Assembly: GCF_029962835.1 (NCBI RefSeq)
Contig: NC_080574.1
Coordinates: 25,642,001-25,706,000, forward strand
Direction: 5' to 3'
DNA from: Magnolia sinica
Lineage: Eukaryota; Streptophyta; Magnoliopsida; Magnoliales; Magnoliaceae
Length of the DNA: 64,000 nt
This document shows positions 1 to 10,860 of the stretch, in pieces. Every line of letters begins with the position of its first letter. The first letter of the stretch is position 1. Position numbers and translations under genes: made by a program. Below the pieces are notes generated by a model that saw only the letters and a program-made list of their open reading frames with translations, did no database searches and was not told the origin of the DNA.

Positions 1-316
1 TCTTACCTCGGTTATTTTAGCTAATGGCTCGCCTACCCACTTCGTGAAATAATCCACTGCCACAGCAAACTTGGTCCGACCTTTTCCCATAGGAGTGGAC
101 CTATGATGTCGACACCCCAGTGTGCGAAGGGCCAAGGCAGTCATCGGCGTCAGTGCCTCGGGGCTTGCCTCGGAATTACGCGAACCGTTGACATTTGTCG
201 CATTTTTGGGCTCTTGCGGGCGTCGTGTTGGATAGTGGGCCGGTATCTCCCTGTCGTAGGACCTTGTGGGCGAGAGATCGCCCTCCAGTGTGGTTTCGCA
301 AATTCCTTCATGGATT
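1..316 (-). pseudogene. Gypsy integrase, N-terminal part, frameshifted
   Basis: Minus-strand translation shows pieces of the zinc-binding region and the start of the catalytic core. One readable piece is MGKGRTKFAVAVDYFTKWVG, typical of plant gypsy integrases just after the first catalytic Asp. Around bases 85-120 an extra base followed by a missing base scrambles the usual GVDIIGP motif, and pieces of the upstream zinc-finger region fall in other frames between about 150 and 360. The gene continues beyond base 1. It would insert element cDNA into the genome; this copy cannot. Confidence 0.8.
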
Positions 317-1324
317 TCACGTAATACATAGTTCGCCTCCTGGGTTTGAGGCACCGTAGCAACGGAGCGTAGTAACCTTTCTTATAGAGGGTTCCGTTGA
401 GTATGGTGTAACGGAGGCTCGGATCTTAACTCGTCGAGCTTCGACACGATTTTCAGGCAACTTTCCCTTGTCAAGGTATTGGCGGATTGGATCGATCCAG
501 GATGGTTCCGAGTCGATTGTATTGACGGCCTCGCTAATTGGTTCATTTATACTCGGCTTATCGACGTATTCGACAGGGACGGACCTGGGTATATCATCTT
601 CATCAGCGGAGGCGAGCTTTGCTAATAAATCGGCTTTGCCGTTTTTTGTACGAGGGATCCGAGTGACACGACAGAGTTGAAATCCATTGATAAGTTCTTT
701 CGCTTTCTCCATGTATGCTCTTAATTGGTCTTTCCATGTCTGGTATACACCGGTAACTTGATTAACAACCAACTGAGAATCGCTGAAAACACTTAGGTGC
801 GTGACTCCCATGCTAGCGGCGAGTCGGAGGCCGAGTAACAATGCTTCATATTCTGCTGTATTGTTCGACGCTTGGAATCCAAGTCGTAAGGCATCGTATA
901 TAGGTATGATCGGGGTTTTCAGCACAACCCCAACCCCACTTGCCCTCGAGTTGGAAGAACCGCGACAAACAGTTTCCGGGAATAGGGCAGGGTAGGGTCG
1001 GGGGAGCGGTTGTTGTTGGAACCGCAACATCCTTTGGCATATCGTTGGGGAGTTCGGTTGGTGGTGTTCCTCGGCAATAAAATCAGCTACGGCTTGCCCT
1101 TTGATTGCTACCTTCGGTCTGTATTGAATGTCAAACTCACTCAGTTCGATAGCCCACTTCGTGAGTCGGCCGGAAGCTTCTGGTTTCTGCAATACCTGGC
1201 GAAGCGGAAGATCGGTCATCACGATGATGGTATGGGCATGGAAATACGGCCTGAGTCGGCGAGAGGAAGTTATTAAAGCCAATGCCACTTTTTTCAAGCT
1301 TGGGTATCTCGTTTCTGCTAGCAA
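317..1324 (-). pseudogene. Gypsy reverse transcriptase connection and RNase H domain
   Basis: The 335-residue open frame starts in the end of the reverse transcriptase (the FDIQYRPKVAIKGQAVADF segment is the typical gypsy connection). It then carries an RNase H with SNNTAEYEALLLGLRLA and FSDSQLVVNQV, which supply two of the usual acidic residues. The first catalytic Asp, normally in a V-D-G-S-S context, reads C-R-G-S-S here, so that residue is lost or frameshifted. The domain ends near ADLLAKLAS. The frame overlaps the preceding one by 7 bp with a frame change, so the polyprotein is broken. Confidence 0.88.
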
Positions 1325-1923
1325 TAACGCTTTGCTGACGTAATAAACCGTATCAAAGCCGAGCTAACCGCTGCCTCGGATACTGCTAGGTAAAGGAGCA
1401 GGGACTCCCCTGATTCGGGTTTTGATAAGAGAGGTGGAGAACCGAGATATGATTTTAATTGTTGGAATGCCGCTTCACATTCTTCCGTCCAACCCATTGT
1501 TTGTCTTCCTTTCAACTGTTTGAAGAAAGGGAGACATTTATCCGTGGCCCTGGACAGGAACCGATTAAGTGCTGCGACTCGTCCAGTCAACCTTTGGATG
1601 TCCTTAATGGTTTTAGGGGATTCCATATCAATCAAAGCCTTTATCTTCTCAGGGTTTGCCTCTATTCCTCGCTGACTAACCAAGAAACCGAGGAACTTTC
1701 CAGAGCCCACCCCAAAAGCACATTTACTCGGATTCAGCTTCATCCGAAACTTCCGTAGGATGAGAAACATTTCTTCCAAATCATTCACATGATCTGCCGC
1801 GTGTATACTTTTGACGAGCATGTCGTCAATGTATACTTCCATGGTTCGGCCTATAAGCCGAGCAAAGATTTTGTTAACTAATCTTTGATAAGTTGGGCCG
1901 GCATTCTTCAGACTCGGTAACAC
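1318..1923 (-). pseudogene. Gypsy reverse transcriptase, palm and thumb part
   Basis: The frame contains YQRLVNKIFARLIGRTMEVY followed by IDDMLVKS, giving the Y-x-D-D catalytic motif of reverse transcriptase (about bases 1815-1845). It continues through LNPSKCAFGV and GFLVSQRGIEANPEKI, both hallmark gypsy RT segments. The upstream part of the domain is disrupted by the tandem duplication at 1881-2243, so the frame begins artificially inside the duplicated segment. Confidence 0.9.
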
Positions 1924-2243
1924 TAAAGGCCTTTGTCGGTGACAAAGGTAGTTTTTGATTTATCTGTTTGATGCATTGCAATTTGATTATACCCTTAATA
2001 TGCATCCATGAAGCTAAGGAGCTCATGTCCGGCGGTACTATCTACTAGCTGGTCTATCTTTGATAAGTTGCGCCGGCATTCTTCAGACCAAATGGCATCA
2101 CTCGGTAACAATAAAGGCCTTTGTCGGTGACAAAGGTAGTTTTTGATTTATCTGTTTGATGCATTGCAATTTGATTATACCCTGAATATGCATCCATGAA
2201 GCTAAGGAGCTCATGTCCGGCGGTACTATCTACTAGCTGGTCT
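1881..2243. repeat. Tandem duplication of about 175-188 bp inside the gypsy RT
   Basis: The segment 1881-2055 is repeated at 2056-2243 with few differences. Copy 2 has a 13-bp stretch (ccaaatggcatca) absent from copy 1. Both copies contain 'tttgataagttg' at the start and 'ctactagctggtctatc' at the end. The duplicated DNA covers the RT palm region, so the element carries this part twice, out of frame. Confidence 0.9.
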
Positions 2244-2283
2244 ATCCTCGGAAGCGGAAAGCTATCCTTTGGGCAGGCTTTAT

Positions 2284-2529
2284 TTAAGTATAGTCAATAC
2301 AGACTCGCCACTTCCTGTTGGATTTCTTTACAAGCACGACATTCGCGACCCATTCTGGATAGTGTATTTCTTCTATGAAATTAGCCTGGAGGAGTTTGTT
2401 GACTTCTTCTTCAATGATGGCGTATCGTTCAGGGCCCGGGCGCGTCGGATCGGTCGATATGCGGATCGATGTTGGTCGGTGAGTCATCACGAGGGGTCGA
2501 TCCGGGCATATCTTCATGACACCGAGCAA
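2284..2529 (-). pseudogene. Gypsy reverse transcriptase, N-terminal fingers fragment
   Basis: The readable piece includes IIEEEVNKLLQANFIEEIHY, then PEWVANVVLVKKSNRKWRVC, ending in IDYT before a stop at 2284. This is the classic beginning of a gypsy RT. The stop results from a small frameshift around 2285-2290, after which the continuation is readable in another frame. The stretch 2530-2776 between this and the protease holds degenerate RT/protease linker without a long frame. Confidence 0.88.
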
Positions 2530-2776
2530 ATACGTCGGCGTACCTACGGAGCGGGGTTATCGTTTTCTTTCAAGGGGGGTTAAAGACAAGCCAATTGACC
2601 CTTGGATCCATCTGTTTCACCAAGGGGGAGATAAGATCTTGCCGCCCTCGTTCATGATCTGCCCGAGGGGTTCGATCGTTGATATGTTGATCGGACTTTT
2701 GTCGGCGGTTCCCTTTACTATCATGTAACAACGCCTCGCATCTTTGTTGGTCTCCTTTGACAATTCCTACTCCCGA

Positions 2777-4060
2777 TTAAGTCGGGAATTTTGAAAGATG
2801 GTATGTGGATACCACGGCCTGGAGGAGACTCAATGAAGGTCGGCCGAGTATTGCGTTGTATACTGAGGGTTGATCGACGACCAAGAATTCGACCATCATC
2901 GTCGTCTGATGTGGGGCACTACCAGCGGTGAGTGGTAACGAGACAATCCCTTCGGGCAGTACTTGTCCTCCGGAAAAACTGATTAACGGGGTCCGAACTA
3001 GGCGTAACATGGATCGTTCGATCTCCATTTTGTCGAACGCCTGAGTAAACAACATGTCTGCAGATGACCCCGTATCGACGAGTATCCGGAACACTTTTCG
3101 GTTAGCAATAGTCAAGGTGACAATCAACGCGTCATCGTGGGGGTGATAGATACCTCGGGCATCTTCCTCTGTGAACGAAATGCAATATCTTTCCCTTTTC
3201 TTCTCATTTGGTGGCCAATCTATAATCATAAGCTCGGACTTAGGCTGACTAAGTTTTCTCGCATGATTCATTCGAGCATTGTTTGAGTCGCCCCCACCTC
3301 GCGGACCGCCGATAATTGTCCGGATTTCTTCCATAGGCTGACTCTCGGTCGGACGTCCCTCAGCTATTCCAGCTTTAACCACATGTTCTTTGAGTCGTCC
3401 GTCCTTTATGAGTCGTTCGATCTCTTCTTTTAGGTGACGGCAATCACTTGTGTTATGCCCGTGATCACGGTGATAATGGCAGTATTTATCCTTGTCCCGC
3501 CGATTAGGATTACTCCTGAGCTTACTGGGCCAGTTGACAAAGCCTTCGCTTTTTATTTCCATCAATACCTGTTCCTGAGTCTTGTTCAGGGGGGTATATG
3601 TGGAAAATCTTCGATCTGGTCGTTTGCCTGACCTTCGCTCATCACGCGCTTGATCATCCTTGCGCTTCCTTCCTCCGGCCGAGTCGGCTTCCTTTTTGGC
3701 CGACTCTTTGACCAAAGTTTTGGTTTCACGCAGAATTTCCGTTTCTTCGGCGTTTCCATACTTATCCGACCGTGCCATAAATTCTGCTAGAGTATCGGGC
3801 GGAGTTTTGTCTAGAGAAGCCAGGAATGGCTTATCTCTAACTCCTTGTATGAGCGCATTGAGAGCCGTTTCTTCTGAATGTTTTCGAACCTGAAGGGATT
3901 CGAAATTGAAACGCTTGATATAATCTTTCAATAGTTCTCCCTGCTTTTGAACTATGTTGTTCAGATGTGCAGGGGGCTTCAATTTCTTTTTTCCACCGAT
4001 GAAGTTGGTGAGGAAGGCGTCGCTCAGCTCAACGAATGAGCTGATGGACTTTGGTTTCAA
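2777..4060 (-). pseudogene. Gypsy gag C-terminal part and aspartic protease
   Basis: A 427-residue open frame. Residues about 1-110 match the plant gypsy Gag core (FLTNFIGGKKKLKPPAHLNN, LLKDYIKRFNFESL). Near residue 195 lies a zinc knuckle, YCHYHRDHGHNTSDC. The protease follows, with FRILVDTGSSADMLF around residue 330 (catalytic D-T-G) and VYNAILGRPSLSLLQAVVST near the end. It is the best preserved part of the element. The usual Gag start lies upstream in another frame. Confidence 0.92.
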
Positions 4061-4616
4061 TTGTTTGAACCACAGGTTGAGCTACATCGGTCAATGTAAG
4101 AGAAAAGGCCCGACACATTCCGCATCCGAGGCATCGTGGAGCTCCATATAGGTTCAAGCATTCGATATGCTTTGTCGGGTCGGTCTGTAGGGGGTGATTT
4201 GAGGTAATCGAAACCTCTCGTGCAACCGAGCCTTCATTACGAGTCCACAAAGGGGGACGCCTTTGCTTCGGATATGGTCGAATACATATTCGGCCATGCT
4301 TCATGTCCGCCATCTCTTTCGCCATTTCTTCTCGCACTTCTCTTTTAAAATTTTGAATATCGGCTTTCCAAGGTTCACTGCTCTCTGCCGTGCCTTTCAT
4401 GGAAGGGCGGTTGCGCCTTCTTCGCTCTATCTCGTATCGAAGATCGGTCGGGGGCAGGGAAGCGTGGGCCGACTGCGCTAGATGGTTCTGATTCGCCTTG
4501 GGGTTGGCTCGGCCGGAAAGATTGCGGCGCCGAAGGTTGAGGATCAACCGCCGCCGACGTGCGTGCGCTGTCTCCCCTTGAGGATGCGGGAGTGGTTGCA
4601 TTTGCTTCTGATACAT
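4029..4616 (-). pseudogene. Gypsy gag, middle part
   Basis: Arg-rich and Gln-rich N-terminal Gag sequence, with FKREVREEMAKEMADMKH in the middle. It overlaps the next gag frame by 32 bp in a different phase, indicating a frameshift. Similarity rests on position and composition rather than strong motifs. Confidence 0.65.
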
Positions 4617-4660
4617 TCGTTCCAGATCTGCTTCATCATATTCATATCGGATCGGATTTC

Positions 4661-4843
4661 TTAAACCTCCTGGTCCAACCGCCCATCGTTGCGACCCCGC
4701 TGATTGTTGCTTGTTCTGGCCGCTCCTCGTTGGCGGTTGTTAGGTGGGTTCTGGGCTGCGGGGACCGCGACTGGACCCGCTGGCCCTGTAATCGCAATCT
4801 CATTCAAATCTTCTTCTGGGACCGTCCTTCTAGTCATCACCAT
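4661..4843 (-). pseudogene. Gypsy gag N-terminus
   Basis: A probable gag start codon at 4843 (alternative at 4837) follows the primer binding site by about 40 bp. The product begins MVMTRRTVPEEDLNEIAI and is open to a stop at 4661. The next gag piece lies in another frame, so a frameshift or nonsense change separates them. Confidence 0.55.
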
Positions 4844-4883
4844 GAAATTTAATATAGAAATATGAGATGGCTTTTTTGTACGG

Positions 4884-4901
4884 TTCCCACAGACGGCGCC
4901 A
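4884..4901 (-). other. Primer binding site of the gypsy element
   Basis: On the minus strand TGGCGCCGTCTGTGGGAA begins 3 bp inside the LTR end. Its first nine bases match the complement of the 3' end of plant tRNA-Asp as I recall it (TGGCGCCGT); the remainder does not. This spacing and sequence are common in plant gypsy elements. Confidence 0.75.
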
Positions 4902-4904
4902 AAC

Positions 4905-5448
4905 TGTTGATGCAAAAATCTGGTTTGTCTTCTTGGACCTTCGTATACCTGCACGGAAAGAGGACAAAGGAGACCCTGGCTTGAGCAGGGGACCCTCCGA
5001 TGCCAAAGTCAGGCCTGGATTCTGGGTCTAAATGTATTGAGGGGTTTTGAGAAAGAATTTTTGCCTTACCTCACAAGACGATGGAGGTTCCTCTTTTATA
5101 GCTGCTGGAGCATTTAATCGTACGAGGATTCTTCTCCTGATATCGTGGGCGGGATCCTCTCCTGGTATCACGGAGACAGGATCGTGCCCATCTCCAGCCT
5201 TCATCCGATCCCGTGAGCTTCGGGGTCGGGGATCTTATCCCAAGATATTCGGGATGAGGCGCCTTATCTTGCGCTGGCCGATCTGATAAGAAGATCGGCC
5301 CGATGCATGCCCGGATTGCTGATGTGTCGTCCGAACCGACTTAACTTCTGTCTCGGTTTAGTGAACCATGCCTCGGATCTGACACATCCTTTGGCGACCC
5401 GAGGCATTAAGTCCGAGTCTCCGAACTCTGTATCTTTTATCCCCAACA
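4905..5448 (-). repeat. 5' LTR of the gypsy element (544 bp)
   Basis: The segment begins TGTTG and ends CAACA on either strand, as LTRs do. It is followed by the primer binding site on its inner (low coordinate) side. The outer flank starts gcctt at 5449. The partner LTR is outside the window, so the duplicated target site cannot be checked. Confidence 0.85.
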
Positions 5449-5859
5449 GCCTTCATGATGGGTAATTCAGAACATACATTTGAGGATGCTTTTGGCCCAT
5501 GGTTCTTCTATCATAGGGCCAACGCAGATGGATTTTCTGGATTGCTGAAAAATGGACTACACTCTGTTTCAGTTGTCGGGCCAAAGCGTCATGTAAAATG
5601 CATCTTTAAAATTTTTTTATTTAGCTTCTCTCCTGAATCAATGGAGGAGGATCAAGAACAAAATCCATTACTCTCTCACCCAACAAGCTCGAGCTCGACT
5701 CGAACCACTAGCTCGACTCAAACTCGACTTGACAGCTTTGGCAAACAAGCCAAGCTTCAATGTTGAGATTGAGGCTGAGCTCGAACTTGAGTACAGCATG
5801 GACAAGCCGAGCCGAGCTTGGCCCACCTCGACTCGACTCGGCTCGATGCCCACCCCTAC
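5449..5859. other. Non-coding flank with CTCGACTCGA-rich tract
   Basis: I see no gene here. A 103-codon plus-strand frame (5455-5766) has no recognisable similarity. From about 5687 to 5855 the sequence consists of degenerate repeats of ctcgactcga and gagccgagct. Similar tracts occur at 6630-6770, 34450-34570 and 63232-63450. The tract stops where the shared upstream repeat (R1) begins. Confidence 0.5.
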
Positions 5860-6547
5860 TCAACACCACGTAAGGACTCGATGGGCCACCGTGATTTATT
5901 TTTATTTTATCGACGTCGTCCATCCGTTTTTTCAACTCAGTTTAGGACCTTCTTTCATACCTATATCCACTGAGGTCAGTGGATCCCTGTCTGAGGGGCC
6001 GCTTGATGTGTCTTATATCCACACCGTCCACTTTTCCAAATCATTTTAAGTTACCATCCAAACAAGGAAACGGTGGTGATTGAATGCCCACCATTGAAAC
6101 AGTGGTGATTGAATGCCCACCGTTGAAAACTTCTTAGGGCCCGACCACACAAATATCAACTTAATCCAAAACTTTTGTGGCCCAAAAAAGTTTTTAACGG
6201 TCAATTATCTGTTTCCTATGGTGTGGTCCATCTAATCTCCTGATTTTTTTACTTATGTTTTTTTTTTTGGACTAAAGTAGCAAAATGATCCATAAAAAAA
6301 AACGAAAGATGTGAATATAAAACATCGCACTGGCCTTGCAGTAAAATGAAGCACATCCAAAGTTAAAGTGGGCCACATTGTAAGAAACAGTGGAACAATA
6401 AAACCTTTTTAGGGCTGCACTGATGTTTATTTGCCATTATTGGTACATGTTTAATACTGACTATTTTATATGGTGTGGTCCACTTAAGTTTTAAATATGA
6501 TTTAATTTGAGCTCATGCCTAAAATAAGGATCCTGGATCAAACCAGC
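5860..6547. repeat. Repeat R, copy 1 (TE-derived, shared with OPR upstream regions)
   Basis: Begins tcaacaccacgtaaggactc and is closely similar to 33707-34370 and 62502-63120. In copies 2 and 3 the same sequence lies immediately upstream of the OPR-B and OPR-C promoters. Its text (gtgggccaccgtgat, then ccgtccatccg) is typical of small transposon derivatives in this window. No coding capacity. Confidence 0.8.
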
Positions 6548-8892
6548 GAGTTCACATATAAGACAGTTCTGTTTGCACGGGCAAGCAAGCAAGTTGCAGT
6601 TCAGGTGTATGTGGAAATGCCTCCATGACGAACTCGGCCCGAGCTGCTGACCGAACTGAGCCGAGCTGGCCAGTCAAGCTCGAAGACCGAGCCGAGCTGA
6701 GGTCAGCCAGTGTTCGAGCCAAGTCGATCGAGCTGAGGCCAGCTAGACTCGATTCAACTCGATGTACACCCCTAGAGACAACTTTACCGAGTGTATGATA
6801 GTCAGATCCGTGATAGGATTCATTCTCTTAGTAGGTCTTTATAATCGTGTCGGGCACCTTGTCTGATTAATTGGCTCGCTAATTGTGGCCACGTGGCATG
6901 CGATAGTTCATTCCCCTTAAAGGCATGCGTAAGGGTCCATGTCACCGTATTAATAATGGAATGCGTATCATCGAAGAATGATCAAACGAATATATCTTCG
7001 GGTGCGAGTATAATTTCTGTGAGTACTAAAATTGTAGTGTCAACATGTGGCAGCTTTCCATTATTTCATGTTACAACACTGAAAATGGATGTAAATCGTT
7101 GGCATGCACACATGAGCAAGTCTAGCTCACGTTCCTTCATTGGCTGAGCAGTATATAGTTTGATGATGTATTTTGCAAATTTGCTCTTTTCAACTGTCGA
7201 TACAACGGTTAGTTTAGCCAATCAGTCAAGTGGTTTGATTGATCTAAGTCAATTGGCATTTTTCATTCAAAATGAATATACATAACCATTCTGAACAGTT
7301 ATAGAAATAACTGTTCGGTTATCTATTTGCAAAACACAGTTTGCCCCAATTGGAAATTTACTTACCAAAGTTTCTATGTGATTTTTTCATAATTGTTGCA
7401 CGCAGAACCATTAAGACTTGTCAAGTCTTTGGAATCTATTCACCAGCAACCAAGGCACAGCTAGCGGATACATGTTTCACAGCCGGATTTGAAATTTATT
7501 TTGATTTTTGGTTTCATTTCAGTTTCTCTCCTACTTTTGATGTTTTTCTTGCATAAAAAAAACCTTTAAGTAAAACCACGTGACAAAGGAAACAACGGGG
7601 ATTAAACATCCACCCTCGAAACCTCCTTTCTAAAACCTCCTACTAGTCTATTATGATGTTTATATGCCATTCACACCGTTCATAAGGTTATTTATAATAG
7701 TATGAATTGAAAACACAAATATATTAACTTGATCCAAAACTTTTTCTCCCCTGAATGTTTCAACGGTGGACATTCAATCCTCATTATTTTCCATCATGCG
7801 GCTCACTTTAATTTTGGATCTACCTCATTTTGGACTCATGCCCAGACATGATTTAGAAAAACGGGAGGGTGTGGATTTCTTAAAAACATCACAGTGAGCC
7901 CCACCCAACTTCCGTTAGAAATCGTACTACAAGTCGACCGGAATCCTCATACATGGATTGGGCACTACCGTGTCCCTAACTTAGGAAGGGACAAGGGTTT
8001 TGAACCCCACTGTGATGTGTGGGTTTCATCCACACTGTCTATTCATTTTATCATATTGCTTTAGGATAAAAGCCCAAAAATGAAGTAGATCAAAGTTTCA
8101 AGTGGACCACACAGTAAGGATTAAACGTTATGTGTTAGACATCCACATATGTGTGGGCCACTGTTATTTGTTAGACATCCACACCATGGATTTGGTGGGT
8201 CCCCTCTAGGTTATGGGATATCTCAAAAGTCAGTCCTATATGGAACTCAGGTGGGTCGCACCATCTAAAACTGTGTGAAACATATCTAAAACATCTAAAA
8301 GCATTTGGTGGGACCAATACAAGTTTTAGATATGATTGAAACTTCTTATGACCTCTGGTCCAAGTGGGACAAACAATGGATCGTCTGGATGTTTGAACCA
8401 CATCTCAGTGTGGTCCTATAAATGATCATGAAGTTTTCAATGGGTGGGTAACCTTAAACTATTCTATGGTGTGGCCCACTTATATCTTGGATTGACCTTA
8501 TTTTTAGGAATGGTACATCTGATTGGTGGTTTGGATTTCCAACACAGGTCATGGTGGGGCCACATGGCTCAATCTTGGGAAGCTCCCATAAGGCCGACCT
8601 CATAGTTACATTTCCCTACACATACATACATATACATACACACGCACACACACACAAAATCATAGCACAAGCTGGATATGTGCAGAGCATACTTGCAAAC
8701 CCACCCAATCACTAACCAAGCTTAAACTAACATCACAAATCCACCCACGCTCATTTTAGTTATACCCATACCTAGCCATATGAGGCCAAGATCCAATGTC
8801 TTCGAGGCCTATTTGACCCATTGACATCCCTCTTGATGAGTAGAGCGGCCTACATATTGCCCATACCGACAAGTTGTCCATATGTATAATTA

Positions 8893-8927
<35 letters not shown>

Positions 8928-8984
8928 GCATTATTGGTGCTGAATAGGTGACGACCCTAAAATGGTAATAAGAATGTGAATTCT
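6548..8984. repeat. Unit 1 flank, non-coding
   Basis: 6548-7585 matches 34360-35405, and 7586-8930 matches 42482-43860, so this is one continuous block that was split in unit 3 by the copia insertion. It contains a GAGCCGAGCT-rich tract at 6630-6770, TE-like text, and a (TA)n run. An 84-codon plus-strand frame at 6893-7147 is also open in unit 3 but differs at many amino acids, so I do not call it a gene. Confidence 0.75.
8897..8924. repeat. (TA)n microsatellite
   Basis: Fourteen TA units. Unit 3 has a much longer (TA)n(TG)n tract at the equivalent place (43771-43849). Confidence 0.95.
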
Positions 8985-8987
8985 CTC

Positions 8988-9419
8988 TCACACCCTAATA
9001 GAGAGTAGAGACTTTTTTATATAGATAAAATTATAAATACATACTAAAAATGATTTAAATGAGAATTTCATTATGATAAAAATGAAGGTGGTTTTGAATA
9101 TTTGATTTTGAATTTGTCTCATCTCTTTATAGGCCCATAAACCCAATATCCTATCATGAATATGAATATTGATTTTAAACCAAACATCATGAAATCTAGT
9201 GATTGACAATACTCGTGTGAGGTCATCAAGAAGTTCGTCCATTGTGGAGATAAATCGAACATCAAAAGGTACTTTTGAAACCTTGTCTCGAATAAAGTGA
9301 AAGTCCATTTCAACATGCTTGGTTTGAACATGAAAAATTGGGTTGGTTGTAAAATATGTTACGCCAATGTTATCACAAAAGTATCGGTGGCTTTGGGAGA
9401 AAGATACCAAGTTCTTCAA
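8988..9419 (-). pseudogene. Copia RNase H remnant, unit 1
   Basis: The frame reads CDNIGVTYFTTNPIFHVQTK then HVEMDFHFIRDKV and VRFISTMDEL, the C-terminal signature of copia RNase H. The upstream part is missing or out of frame. Confidence 0.85.
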
Positions 9420-9643
9420 GGAGAGACTACAACCAAGTTAATTTGGTTGTAGCACTTGCAATCACATAGTACTCAACTTTTGTGCTTGAGCATGAAATAG
9501 TTTGTTATTCGCGAAAACTCCAATATATAAGGTTAGAGCCCATAAAGATAGTATAATCTCTAGTAGATTTATGATCATTGGGGTAATTGACCTAGTCTGC
9601 ATCCAAGAAGGCAAGAAAAGTGAAGAGAGTTGTTTAGATAAAA

Positions 9644-9898
9644 TTATAAACTATAAGTTAATGTAGTTTTTAGATACCAAAAGATTCTCTTAATTGTTGG
9701 CCAGTGAATTGTGGACCAATGCATGAATTGACAAACTTTGCTTACACTATATGCAATGTCTAGCTGCGTAAGTGTCAAGTATAATAGGGCCCCAACAGTA
9801 CTTCTATATAGTGTAGCATCCTTAAGGGGTTCGTGAGATGTGACAAATAATTTGGTTGATAGTGCCATAGGAGTGGAGATGGACTTTGATTCATTCAT
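9644..9898 (-). pseudogene. Copia reverse transcriptase C-terminal remnant, unit 1
   Basis: The frame reads STPMALSTKLFV, then LYRSTVGALLYLTLTQLDIA and SVSKVCQFMH, the end of a copia RT and its connection to RNase H. The Y-V-D-D catalytic motif is not present in the window portion. Confidence 0.88.
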
Positions 9899-10396
9899 AT
9901 GAGTTCAACAAAGGATGTCAAGAATGTACTTCCACTGAGAATTTTCAAATACCTTAGAATGAAGGCATGTTTTACATTGAACATAAATCCATTAGACATC
10001 ATCACTTAGTTGAATTTTTTATACCACTAGCTAGAGGATTGTTTAAGTCCATATGAGAACCTTAAAAGCTTATATATTTTATACTTTTGACATGATTCTA
10101 TAAGCCTTTATATTTTAATTCACCATTTAAAAATACAGTTTTATCATTCATTTAGTAAATTAGAAGACTTAATAAAAGTAATGACAATTAAATTATGAAC
10201 GGATATCATCTCAGAAGTAGGAGAGTATGAATCAAAGTGATCAACTATTAGCTACTAACTTAGACGCATATTTCAATTAATTCATCAACTTATGTTTCTT
10301 TCTTAATATTAAATTTTTTTCTTTAAGAGATAGGTCAATTAATTTTTACATGTTATTAGTTCTAATAGATTTTATCTCATTTGTGATTGCTTCTTT

Positions 10397-10860
10397 CTAA
10401 AATATAACATCATGTGAATACATAATATCTTCAAATGTGACAGGGTTACCTTCTAGTTTGGTTAAAAATACATGAAAATCAAGACCATGGTCATTGACAA
10501 CCCTAAGCCATATACTTTTTCTGATTTTTGGTTTAGAATGAGGTTCTTCTAGGCCTATAGGATTCGAGTTAGAAAACTCATCTATTTTTACAGAAGAGGA
10601 ACCCATATTGTTTTTTAATCTATAAAGAAAGCAATTATTATATAAAACTCTACATCTTTATATTCCATTATAATGTTTTCACCAATATCTAGGAATTTGC
10701 AAGCAATTATTACATTAATACCCTACAAGTACATACTAAGATATTCCGATGCCTAATTTAACTTTTTAAAGATCTATTAGCGTAACATGGGCAAAAGAAC
10801 CCTAAAATCCACAATAACTAATAATGGGTTTTCTATCTTTCCACAATGCATTAGGGTTAT
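10397..10860 (-). pseudogene. Copia integrase C-terminal region and linker, unit 1
   Basis: Interrupted minus-strand text around 10860-10620 reads like the copia integrase C-terminal region (A-L-W-K-D-R-K-P, then K-L-G near 10760). It is followed by the open linker MGSSSVKIDEFSNSNPIGLE (10606-10397). Confidence 0.6.

Larger units (their letters stand above)
1..5448 (-). mobile_element. Ty3/gypsy LTR retrotransposon (Tat-like), 5' LTR to integrase start, decayed
   Basis: Read on the minus strand the order is 5' LTR, primer binding site, gag with a zinc knuckle, aspartic protease, reverse transcriptase, RNase H, start of integrase. That is the Ty3/gypsy order (integrase last). The RNase H has the SNNTAEYEALLLGL type sequence and no chromodomain part is visible, which suggests the Tat lineage (inference). 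The element leaves the window at base 1, so the rest of integrase and the 3' LTR lie to the left. Several frameshifts and a tandem duplication inside the reverse transcriptase make this copy non-functional. Confidence 0.93.

Noticed and set aside
5455-5766. 103-codon frame next to the gypsy LTR
   Set aside because: No known domain; its end runs into the CTCGA simple-repeat tract.
6893-7147. 84-codon plus-strand frame, also open at 34698-34952
   Set aside because: The two copies differ at many amino acids with no sign of constraint, there is no known motif, and the region lies in TE-like flank. Shared openness is explained by the duplication.
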